From JALVDI01 sp039186435 (GTDB lineage Bacteria > Myxococcota_A > Polyangia > Polyangiales > Houyiibacteriaceae), in NCBI GenBank assembly GCA_039186435.1, contig JBCDAA010000001.1, positions 5,298-69,297 of the forward strand: 64,000 nt of DNA, written 5' to 3'. How positions within the stretch are numbered: position 1 is the stretch's first letter; each line of letters starts with the position of its first letter. Shown here one piece after another: positions 34,501 to 41,348 of this stretch. The position numbers were made by a program, and so were the translations under genes. Under the pieces are notes generated by a model. That model made no database searches, was not told where the DNA came from, and worked only from the letters and a program-made list of their open reading frames with translations.

Positions 34501-34615
34501 GCTCATCGGCGACTGCCTCGCGAGCGCCGGCAACGACGACCAGCTTCGGGCTCACTACGACGCGCTCTGGCGCGCGCCCGCCCTCACGACCTCCAGCAGC
34601 CTGCAGCTGAATTAG
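31562..34615 (+). CDS. Fused squalene monooxygenase-like / squalene synthase protein
   Basis: A 1017-residue protein. Residues 1-425 are an FAD monooxygenase: VVVVGAGPAGTGAAAG at the N-terminus, an AADGRSS segment, and GRIALIGDAVGFYHPLTASG followed by ITIGLKDAEAL at 275-305, close to the HPLTxxGMTV hallmark of squalene epoxidase (ERG1). Residues 672-1017 are a squalene synthase. HAYCKESLLAVSRSFARPIE leads to the first Asp-rich motif CRIADTVEDN (DTVED 714-718), and the second is LVNILKDVTDD (868-876). Residues 430-670 are helical with one QW-like motif (QRPDGSWDGD, about 594-603). One protein could thus make squalene from two farnesyl diphosphates and epoxidise it. No internal stop or frameshift was seen. 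First gene of the sterol operon. Confidence 0.85.
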   Translation: MNLANNYDVVVVGAGPAGTGAAAGHACRGARVLLLEANPKASHRFAGEWIHHTGRAVLERMGLAPQAATAHHPPCRGFAVFPDDGSEPIQLHYADGTLGFSSEHGELVEELRARAVAMDGITYLERARVTSVGADSVTFKYKGGQETVRAGRIVAADGRSSVVRRSLRAEDQSDVLSHMAGVELHGTLPFEGFGHVLLGGPGPVLLYRIAENRIRACIDIPVGAPGARRDARFLWDAFAPRFPAQLRGALREALESRRVSWACNRFMPRTFYGEGRIALIGDAVGFYHPLTASGITIGLKDAEALVASDTVAEYARTREPQSYVPELLANALNQVFMREDESAEAIRRAVFEMWRGHADERERTMRILAGDEVRVDQFGAAFFRVAIRAVRDVAKDNPRTLRRFVEWSQWPGATLVPDRIRRRIRPASSTNHPLKGLRFAPTPFSFAEAEAPKLTVTVDVDRMLSRIDDEDIRALPAVEARAEALRYAVAERNVDAIMEATERLLSVCIDTTSGARAAASALRDLKDAFPGLLAVEVRRTELAIQTFLRGLQAERGAFGTLRETAEAMEALVATGVPVFHASVRRAFRSLGAAQRPDGSWDGDAATTAVVARALLATRCPLFEAAEHGLSFLNDAVVLDATAGEALRLYRDLRTMRVTPVKARGDATKASNEDHAYCKESLLAVSRSFARPIEMLPGDLRTAVTCGYLLCRIADTVEDNAFFSTEERDERYATFLRALGGDENAIATFERQFVGIRGNEIENDLCRHLSVVLRVFRTLPAGMQTKTVRWVAEMTRGMQIYSHRDAGDDGIVAVHTVEDLERYCFYVAGTVGHMLTDLFVESFGEVGTSVEHGLREQAEAFGIGLQLVNILKDVTDDKERMVSYVPRVSCAKQGLSLDELLEPQRRDTAHAVVAPLFDAAQGRLDRALEYVLQIPKEHQPVRLFCLLPLWMAVRTLVHARGNDAMFTTGAAVKISRAEVEQLIGDCLASAGNDDQLRAHYDALWRAPALTTSSSLQLN

Positions 34616-34625
34616 GACAACGACG

Positions 34626-35729
34626 ATGCCTGCTTCCGACGCCCCCATTCTTGTCACCGGCGCCGCCGGCCACCTTGGCGCCAACCTCGTTCACGAACTC
34701 GTGGGCCGCGGCGAGCGCGTTCGCGTCCTCCTTCGCGCCGAAGAAAACAACGAAGCCGTTGACGGTCTCGATGTGGAGCGCGCCTTTGGCGATCTCCGCG
34801 ACGCGAGCTCCCTGAAGATCGCGGTCGATGGCTGCCGCCAGGTCTTTCACGTCGCCTCGATGGTCTCGACCCTCGACGGTGACTCGGCGCACAAGCGAAC
34901 CATCTACGACACGAACGTGATGGGGACGCGGCACCTTCTGCACGCCGCGCAGCGCGCCAACGTCGATCGCTTCGTGCTGACGAGCTCCTTCAGCGCCGTT
35001 GGCTACGACCAGGATCGCACGGACCTGCCCTCCGACGAGACGAACCAGTTCTTCCCCTTCATTCAGGCGATGCCCTACGAGCGCACCAAGGTGCTCCAGG
35101 AGCACGAGCTGCTGAAGGCGGTCGCGGAAAACGGCATGGACGCGCTCATCGTCACGAGCTGCGCCATCGTTGGCGGCCACGACTACCTGCCGTCGCGCAT
35201 GGGCCGAACGCTCTGCAAGATGGCGAACCGTGAGCAGCGCGCCTACGTCGATGGCGGTTTCGAGTTCGTCGCTGCGCGCGACATCGTTGCCGGTCATCTC
35301 CTCGCGATGGAGCGCGGCCGCAAGGGTCACAAGTACATCGTCGCGACGCAGTTCATGACCCTCGACGATATTTTCGACATTCTCGAGGAGATTACGGGGC
35401 AGCCCCGACCCAAGTACCGCATTCCAACCAAGGCGCTCCTTCCGGTGGCCGAGGTTGTGAGTCGCGCGCTCTACGCGCTGAACCCTTCGTTCCCGCAGCT
35501 TTTGACGCCAGGCGCGATCCGCAAGCTTCGTCCGCGCCGTCACGCCGACACGAGCAAGGCGCGGCGCGAACTTGGCTTTCGCCCCTCGTCGCTCGAGGAA
35601 GCGTTTCGCGAGGCCTACGCGTTTCATTGGAAGCGCGGCGCTATCACGCACCCCGGTGCGAAGCGACCGAAGGTGGCGGCCGCGTCGAAAACGACCGTCT
35701 CCCCGACCTCCATTCCCATTCACGCGTGA
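34626..35729 (+). CDS. NAD(P)-dependent 3-beta-hydroxysteroid dehydrogenase/epimerase-like protein (SdmB-like)
   Basis: A 367-residue extended SDR: VTGAAGHLGANLV binds the cofactor, a TSSFSAVG segment holds the catalytic Ser, and YERTK is the YxxxK pair. The C-terminal half resembles HpnA/3-beta-HSD-like epimerases (ARDIVAGHLLAMERG, RRELGFRPSSLEEAF). In bacterial sterol C-4 demethylation, a Rieske oxygenase (SdmA) oxidises the C-4 methyl and a dehydrogenase/reductase (SdmB) completes decarboxylation. Position next to the Rieske gene supports that role. Gaps of 10 and 5 bp place it in the operon. It could alternatively reduce a 3-keto sterol. Confidence 0.8.
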   Translation: MPASDAPILVTGAAGHLGANLVHELVGRGERVRVLLRAEENNEAVDGLDVERAFGDLRDASSLKIAVDGCRQVFHVASMVSTLDGDSAHKRTIYDTNVMGTRHLLHAAQRANVDRFVLTSSFSAVGYDQDRTDLPSDETNQFFPFIQAMPYERTKVLQEHELLKAVAENGMDALIVTSCAIVGGHDYLPSRMGRTLCKMANREQRAYVDGGFEFVAARDIVAGHLLAMERGRKGHKYIVATQFMTLDDIFDILEEITGQPRPKYRIPTKALLPVAEVVSRALYALNPSFPQLLTPGAIRKLRPRRHADTSKARRELGFRPSSLEEAFREAYAFHWKRGAITHPGAKRPKVAAASKTTVSPTSIPIHA

Positions 35730-35734
35730 ATCTG

Positions 35735-36898
35735 ATGAGCCGTATTTACACGCAAGACCCGAGTCGTCGTCCGCCGACCTTTGAGGAAGCGCGCAACACG
35801 CGCCAGAAGGTGCGCGCTGCCGGGATGCATCCCGACTATTGGTATCCCGCTCTCTGGGAGGGGGACCTCAAGGCTGGCGAGGTTAAAGAGGTCGTCTTTT
35901 GGCGGCGTAGCATCGCGGTCTACCGCGGGGATGACGGTCAGGTGCGAGCGGTCGAGAACCGCTGCGCGCACCGGCAGCTGAAGCTCACCGGCGGCTTCGT
36001 CGAAGGCTGCAACCTGGTTTGCCCGTACCACGGCTGGAGCCACAACGGTGAAGGCAAGGTGGTCGACATTCCGCACTCGCTCTTCGGAAAGAAGTACCCG
36101 AAGTTCAAAGTGCCCGCCGTGCCGGTCAAGATTCGCTACGGCGTCATCTGGATCTTTCCGGGCAATCCCGACAAGGCGGAGACGGTCGCGCTCCCGGAGA
36201 TTCCGGAGCTGGAGGGCCGTGATCCCTGGGCGCACATCGCGGTCGACTACACCGTGTCCGCGCACCACTCGATGGTGATCGACAACGTTTCCGACTTTAC
36301 CCACGCCTACCTTCATCGGCGCTTCAAGCCCTTCTCCGACGCCCAGCTTCTCCGCTACGAGCTCATCGGTGACACCATCGAGCTCGAGTACAACACCAAG
36401 GTGGGCCGCGGCCGCTTCAGCGGGCTCTTCGTGGATCGCAAGAGCGTCGACACCGAGCACATGAAGCTCGCCTTCGAGTATCCGTACCAGCGCTCCAACA
36501 CCGACGACCAAATCAAGCACTGGCTCTTCGTGCGGCCGATCGACGAGCGCACCACGGCGACCTTCTATATTTTCTATTTCCGAAAGTTCACGATTCCGTT
36601 CACGAGTCGTGCGATTCCAAAGCCCATCCTGAGAACCTTCCTTCGCATCGCGAAGAAGATGACGGTGGGACCGCTGCTCCAGGAAGACGCGGACGCCGTC
36701 GACGCCGAGCAGCGCGGTTACGAAGACCATTTCGACGCTCCGATCGCGGAGCTCAATCCGGTCGTCAAAGCGTTTCAGTCGCTGACGATTCGGAAGTGGC
36801 AGGAGTACCTGGACAGCCAGGGCAAAACCTCCCTCAAGAAGAAACCAAAGAAGACGAAAACCCCGGCCGCCACCGGTTCCACAACGGCGAACGCGTAG
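35735..36898 (+). CDS. Rieske non-haem iron oxygenase, probable sterol C-4 demethylase (SdmA-like)
   Basis: A 387-residue oxygenase. The Rieske 2Fe-2S ligands are CAH and CPYHGW in NRCAHRQLKL and LVCPYHGWSHNGEG, about 18 residues apart. The mononuclear iron site is DNVSDFTHAYLHRRF, giving two histidines after the bridging Asp. A hydrophobic C-terminal region (TIPFTSRAIPKPIL) may touch membranes. Related proteins are SdmA (bacterial sterol C-4 demethylation), DAF-36/Neverland cholesterol 7-desaturases and KshA. Genomic context with an SdmB-like dehydrogenase and oxidosqualene cyclase favours SdmA. A reductase partner supplying electrons is not in the window. ATG 35735 starts right after the SdmB-like stop. 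Confidence 0.82.
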   Translation: MSRIYTQDPSRRPPTFEEARNTRQKVRAAGMHPDYWYPALWEGDLKAGEVKEVVFWRRSIAVYRGDDGQVRAVENRCAHRQLKLTGGFVEGCNLVCPYHGWSHNGEGKVVDIPHSLFGKKYPKFKVPAVPVKIRYGVIWIFPGNPDKAETVALPEIPELEGRDPWAHIAVDYTVSAHHSMVIDNVSDFTHAYLHRRFKPFSDAQLLRYELIGDTIELEYNTKVGRGRFSGLFVDRKSVDTEHMKLAFEYPYQRSNTDDQIKHWLFVRPIDERTTATFYIFYFRKFTIPFTSRAIPKPILRTFLRIAKKMTVGPLLQEDADAVDAEQRGYEDHFDAPIAELNPVVKAFQSLTIRKWQEYLDSQGKTSLKKKPKKTKTPAATGSTTANA

Positions 36899-36907
36899 GA
36901 GACAACG

Positions 36908-38191
36908 ATGGAAGAGCGCAGCTCACGGATTCCCGGTTTCTATCGCCTTGACGTGACGTCGCGGCACCACGAGCTCCAAAGCCGCTTTGGGCTGACGAGC
37001 GACGAGGTCGACATTCTCCGGGACGGCAGCCGTCTCGACGTCGGTCGCGCGGACAAGATGGTCGAAAACTGCGTCGGCGTCTTCGGACTGCCGATCGGTC
37101 TCGGTCTCAACTTCCTCGTGAACGGCCAGGACTATGCCGTACCGATGGTGGTGGAGGAGCCGAGCGTTGTGGCCGCGGTCAGCAACATGGCGCGCACGGT
37201 GCGTCAGGTGGGCGGCTTCACAGCGGACGCGGACGACTCGCTCATGATCGGCCAGGTGCAGATCGTGGAGACGCCGGACCCGGCCGACGCCGTGGAGCGC
37301 TTGAAGGCCGCGCGCCAGGCGATCCTCGACAAGGCCAACGCCGTGCACCCAAACATGAAGCGTCGTGGCGGCGGCGCGCGGGAGATCGAGGTTCGTCTCT
37401 TCGAGGAGCCGTACCCGATGATCGTGCTTCATCTGATCGTCGACTGCGGCGAGGCGATGGGCGCAAACGCGATCAACGCGATGGCCGAGGGCGTCGCGGG
37501 TCTGGTGGAAGAGCTCAGCGGCGGCCGTGTGAACCTCCGCATCCTGTCGAATCTCGCCGATCGGCGCTGCGCGCGCGCACACTGCCGCATTCCAGAGCTG
37601 CTCCTCGCGGGCAACGGCTTTAGCGGCACCGAGGTCGCTGAGGGCATCGTGCAGGCGTACCGCTTTGCCGCGGTCGATCCCTACCGCGCGGCGACCCACA
37701 ACAAGGGCGTCATGAACGGCATCGACGCGGTCGCGATCGCGACCGGCAACGACTGGCGCGGCGTCGAAGCAGGAGCCCACGCTTTTGCCGCACGCGACGG
37801 GCGCTACACCTCGCTCACGCGCTGGTGGCGGGAAGATGGTCACCTTCACGGTTCGATCGAACTTCCGATGGCCGTCGGCGTGGTCGGCGGGAGCACGAAT
37901 GTGCACCCCACCATCAAGGTGATGCGAAAGATCCTCGCCATCGAAAGCGCTGCGGAGCTCGGCATGGTGATGGCGGCGGTCGGTCTTGCGCAGAACATGG
38001 GCGCCCTTCGTGCGCTCGCGACCGAAGGCATTCAGCGCGGTCACATGAGCTTGCACGCGCGGCAGATCGCGCTCGCCGCGGGCGCCGAGGGCAAGCAGGT
38101 CGAGAAGATCGCGGACCAGCTCGTCGCCATGGGCAAAGTAAAGATCGACGTCGCGCGGGACCTTCTCGAAGGTCAGCAAAAGGTCAGCTGA
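36908..38191 (+). CDS. mvaA: Class II hydroxymethylglutaryl-CoA reductase (sterol-operon copy)
   Basis: A 427-residue class II (short, soluble) HMG-CoA reductase. The catalytic residues known for Pseudomonas mevalonii enzyme are all visible: Glu in VEEPSVVAA, Lys in THNKGVMNG, Asp in ATGNDWRG, and His near the end in RGHMSLHAR. The C-terminal flap region is present (about 40 residues after that His). It makes, or in some bacteria degrades, mevalonate; next to sterol genes the biosynthetic direction is the sensible reading, feeding isopentenyl diphosphate to squalene. A second copy is at 60608. Its stop overlaps the cyclase start by one base. Confidence 0.92.
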   Translation: MEERSSRIPGFYRLDVTSRHHELQSRFGLTSDEVDILRDGSRLDVGRADKMVENCVGVFGLPIGLGLNFLVNGQDYAVPMVVEEPSVVAAVSNMARTVRQVGGFTADADDSLMIGQVQIVETPDPADAVERLKAARQAILDKANAVHPNMKRRGGGAREIEVRLFEEPYPMIVLHLIVDCGEAMGANAINAMAEGVAGLVEELSGGRVNLRILSNLADRRCARAHCRIPELLLAGNGFSGTEVAEGIVQAYRFAAVDPYRAATHNKGVMNGIDAVAIATGNDWRGVEAGAHAFAARDGRYTSLTRWWREDGHLHGSIELPMAVGVVGGSTNVHPTIKVMRKILAIESAAELGMVMAAVGLAQNMGALRALATEGIQRGHMSLHARQIALAAGAEGKQVEKIADQLVAMGKVKIDVARDLLEGQQKVS

Positions 38192-40260
38192 TGCAAAGCG
38201 CCGCGGACGTGCTCGCGCGGGGGACCCGGCGCCTGGTGGACCTCCAACTCGATCCGCGTGACGGTGAGACACGCCCCGAGCGAAGCGACCTCCCCAATAA
38301 ATACTGGGAAGGGGAGGACATCTGGAACTCCATGCTCGCCGCGCAGTTCGCGCTCGCGTGGCACATCATGGAGCGTCCTCTCAGCAAGGAACGCCGCGAG
38401 CGCATCCTGACCCAGTTTCGCCACGAGCAGCTTCCGGGCGGGCTCTGGGGCATGCATCGCTTTGGCGAGCCTTCGCTCTTTGTGACGACGCTGGTGTACG
38501 TCGCGAGTCGCACGCTTGGCGTGTCGGCGAACGACCCCTTCCTCGCGCCGGCGCGCGCGTTCTTCGCCCAGGAAGACGTTCTCGAGATTCCGAGTTGGGG
38601 CAAAGCCTGGCTGGCGCTGACGAACCTCTACGAGTGGTGGGGCGTTAACGCCGTGCCGCCCGAGGCGTGGCTTTTGCCGGAGCGTTTTCCGCTGCATCCG
38701 GCGAACTACTACTGTCATACGCGCCTCATCTACATGGGCATGGCGAGCGTCTTCGGGTTGAAACTGCAGGCGCGGCGGACGGCGCTTACCGACGAACTTC
38801 GCGATGAGCTTTACCCCGGCCGAGACTACCGGCGGCTGGATTTTGCGGGCAGCCGTCACGCGCTTCGCAAGGGCGACCTTTGGGCGGCGCCGACGCGCGC
38901 GCTCCGCACCATGTACAACGCGGTGAATGTCTTTGAGCGCTTTCACGCACCGGCCCTTCGGCGCCGCTGCCTGAAGACGCTTCGCGAGCGGATGCGCTGG
39001 GAGCTTCGCTCGAGCGACTACACGTGTCTTTCGCCGGTCAACGGTCTGCTCTTCATGCTCACGCTTTGGGCGTGGGATAAGCACGACGAAGTGCTCCAAA
39101 AGCAGGTCGCGCGCTTCGACGGCTGGATCTGGGAAGACGACGAGGAAGGGCTTCGCGTTTGCGGCGCCCGGAGCGCGACCTGGGACACGAGCTTTGTGCT
39201 TCAGGCGCTGAGTGCGGCGCGGCCTTCGCTGCCGAAAGGCGCCGCGGACGACGCGCTCGTTAGCGGTCTCGGCTGGCTGAAGACGCAGCAGATGCACGGT
39301 CCGGTGACCGGCGACAAAGACGACTACAAAAAAGCGTATCGCCTCGACCCGACCGGCGGCTTTTGTTTTGCCGGCGTATGGCACGGCTGGCCCGTGAGCG
39401 ACTGCACCGCCGAAGCGCTCTGCGCGTTTCTCGAAGCGCCGCGGGATCTCTTTCAGGCCGACCGACACGCGGTCGAAGCCGGGATTCGTTTCCTGCTTCA
39501 GTGCCAGAACAAAGACGGCGGCTTCGGCAGCTACGAGTCGCGCAAAACGCACGTAAATCTCGAGTGGATGAACCCCGCCGAGATGTTCGGCGACTCGATG
39601 ACGGAGCTCTCCTACTACGAGTGCACCGCATCGAATCTCATCGCGCTCGCGGAGGTGCGAAAGCGCTACCCGAATCTGCTTCGCCGGGAGATCGACCGCG
39701 CCATCGAGCGCGCCGAAACGTACCTGCGGCAGTCGCAGAACGCGGACGGAAGCTGGAACGGCGCCTGGGGCGTCGCGTTTCTCTACGGAACGCTCTTTGG
39801 CATACGTGGTCTTCGTGCCGCGGGCGCGCTGGAGAATGACCCGGCCATCGAGAGCGCGCGTGCCTTCGTTCGCAAGCACCAGCGCGAGGACGGAAGTTGG
39901 GGCGAGCACTGGCGGACCTGTCTGACGGATCGCTACGAGGATCTCGGCCACGGCCACGTCGTGCAGACGGCCTGGGCACTCCTTGCGCTACTGGAGTCCG
40001 GCGAGGACGACGCGAGCGTTCTCGAGCCCGCGATGCGCTGGCTTTCGGACGCGCAGCTCCCGAATGGGGACTGGTCCGAGCAGGAGTTCGCTGGCGTGTT
40101 CTTTCGAACCGCCCTCATCGAATATCGACTTTATCGCCGGATCTTCCCGGTTTGGGCCCTGGCGCAGTACGAGGCGCTTCGCGCGACGCGTGAGAAGGCC
40201 CACCCGAAGACCGCGCCGATCGCCCCGAGCACGCTAAAGGAACACCATGTCAGGTCTTAG
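38191..40260 (+). CDS. Oxidosqualene cyclase (lanosterol/cycloartenol synthase type)
   Basis: A 689-residue class II terpene cyclase. The acid motif is SDCTAEA (Asp404), as in oxidosqualene cyclases; squalene-hopene cyclases have DDDT instead. QW motifs include QNKDGGFGSYE, QNADGSWNGAWG and QREDGSWGEHW. In HGWPVSDCTAE, Val402 sits at the position of Ile481 of Arabidopsis cycloartenol synthase, favouring lanosterol over cycloartenol, and His398 matches His477. The usual Tyr410/Thr384 position appears to be Gly325 (VCGARSATWDTSF), which is unusual, so the product is uncertain. The length is slightly below eukaryotic cyclases. It acts as a monotopic membrane enzyme on 2,3-oxidosqualene and overlaps the methyltransferase gene by 14 bp. 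Confidence 0.92.
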   Translation: MQSAADVLARGTRRLVDLQLDPRDGETRPERSDLPNKYWEGEDIWNSMLAAQFALAWHIMERPLSKERRERILTQFRHEQLPGGLWGMHRFGEPSLFVTTLVYVASRTLGVSANDPFLAPARAFFAQEDVLEIPSWGKAWLALTNLYEWWGVNAVPPEAWLLPERFPLHPANYYCHTRLIYMGMASVFGLKLQARRTALTDELRDELYPGRDYRRLDFAGSRHALRKGDLWAAPTRALRTMYNAVNVFERFHAPALRRRCLKTLRERMRWELRSSDYTCLSPVNGLLFMLTLWAWDKHDEVLQKQVARFDGWIWEDDEEGLRVCGARSATWDTSFVLQALSAARPSLPKGAADDALVSGLGWLKTQQMHGPVTGDKDDYKKAYRLDPTGGFCFAGVWHGWPVSDCTAEALCAFLEAPRDLFQADRHAVEAGIRFLLQCQNKDGGFGSYESRKTHVNLEWMNPAEMFGDSMTELSYYECTASNLIALAEVRKRYPNLLRREIDRAIERAETYLRQSQNADGSWNGAWGVAFLYGTLFGIRGLRAAGALENDPAIESARAFVRKHQREDGSWGEHWRTCLTDRYEDLGHGHVVQTAWALLALLESGEDDASVLEPAMRWLSDAQLPNGDWSEQEFAGVFFRTALIEYRLYRRIFPVWALAQYEALRATREKAHPKTAPIAPSTLKEHHVRS

Positions 40261-41236
40261 TCGAGACGCTTTTCAGGACACCGTTCGCGAGTACCGCGGC
40301 CTTCACGACGACTCGGACGTCGAGACGCGCAAGGCGCAGTACACGACCCTGGTCAACCAGTACTACGACCTGGCGACGGACTTCTACGAGTTCGGCTGGG
40401 GCCAGCACTTTCATTTTGCGCCGCGCTTCAAGCACGAGAAGTTTCTCGACTCGCTGCATCGCCACGAGCGTTTTCTCGCGCGCAAGCTTCGCCTCTACCC
40501 GGGTCAGGAAGTCCTCGACGTCGGCTGTGGCGTGGGCGGTCCCGCGCGTTACATCGCGAAGCACACGGGTGCATCGATCACCGGCGTGAACAACAACGCC
40601 TACCAGATCGAGCGCGGCCAGCGGCACACGCGCCGCGCAAAGCTCGCGCACCTCGTTCGCTTTCAGAAGGCGGACTTCATGGAGCTCCCCTACGAGGACG
40701 ATCACTTCGACGCCATCTACACGATCGAAGCGTCCTGCCACGCGCCCGACCGCGTGAAGCTTTTCGAGGAGCTCCGCCGGGTGATGAAGCCGGGCGCGGT
40801 CTTCGGCGGCTACGAGTGGTGCCTCACGGATCGCTACGACGCGGACAATCCCGCCCACCAGAAGATCAAAAAGGACATCGAGGTCGGCAACGGCCTCCCG
40901 GACCTTTCGCACACCTCGGTGATCGATCGCTCCCTCGAGAAAGCCGGCTTCGAGCTGATCGAGACCAAGGACCTGGCGCCGACGGGCGACCCCCAGACGC
41001 CCTGGTACCTCGCGCTCACGGGCGGCGACCTGTCGCTTTCGAGCATTCCGCGGACGCCCATCGGTCGCGAGATCACCAACGCGGTCACCGTGATCCTGGA
41101 GAAGCTTCGCCTCGCGCCGAAGGGCACCAAGCAGGTCAGCGACTTCCTCAACGAAGGCGCAGACGCGCTGGTGGCCGGCGGTGAGACCGGCACCTTCACG
41201 CCGATGTACTTCTTCCTGGTTCGCAACCCCGGCTGA
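40247..41236 (+). CDS. Sterol 24-C-methyltransferase (SMT/ERG6-like)
   Basis: A 329-residue SAM methyltransferase. The sterol-binding region I signature is seen as YYDLATDFYEFGWGQHFHFA (the YEYGWG motif of SMTs). The SAM site is LDVGCGVGGPARYIA, and IYTIEASCHAPD is the region III motif of SMT enzymes. A C-terminal SMT-like domain (LTGGDLSLSSIPRTPIG) completes it. It should transfer a methyl group to C-24 of the sterol side chain, as in ergosterol or phytosterol synthesis. It ends the operon; 112 bp of convergent spacer without a clear terminator follows. Bacterial examples are few, so this copy is noteworthy. Confidence 0.9.
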   Translation: MSGLSRDAFQDTVREYRGLHDDSDVETRKAQYTTLVNQYYDLATDFYEFGWGQHFHFAPRFKHEKFLDSLHRHERFLARKLRLYPGQEVLDVGCGVGGPARYIAKHTGASITGVNNNAYQIERGQRHTRRAKLAHLVRFQKADFMELPYEDDHFDAIYTIEASCHAPDRVKLFEELRRVMKPGAVFGGYEWCLTDRYDADNPAHQKIKKDIEVGNGLPDLSHTSVIDRSLEKAGFELIETKDLAPTGDPQTPWYLALTGGDLSLSSIPRTPIGREITNAVTVILEKLRLAPKGTKQVSDFLNEGADALVAGGETGTFTPMYFFLVRNPG

Positions 41237-41348
41237 CGATTAGGCCGTCGCGCAGACGCCGCTTTCGGAAACGGTCGATGGGCCCATCCCCGAAGCGTTC
41301 ACGGAGTTTGCTCCGAAGCGCGGCGAGGAGAGGGCCTTTCGTGTGTTG

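Noticed and set aside
31562..34615. Two genes merged by a sequencing frameshift
   Set aside because: The frame stays open through residues 425-672 with coding-like content, and no start with a ribosome site was noticed before the synthase part. An assembly error cannot be fully excluded.
31289..34684. A 1131-residue open frame on the minus strand across the squalene synthase fusion
   Set aside because: It mirrors the codon pattern of the real gene and its translation shows no family features, only Arg/Val/Glu-rich sequence.
38191..40260. Squalene-hopene cyclase
   Set aside because: The acid motif is SDCTAEA rather than DDDTA, and the gene context is sterol synthesis.
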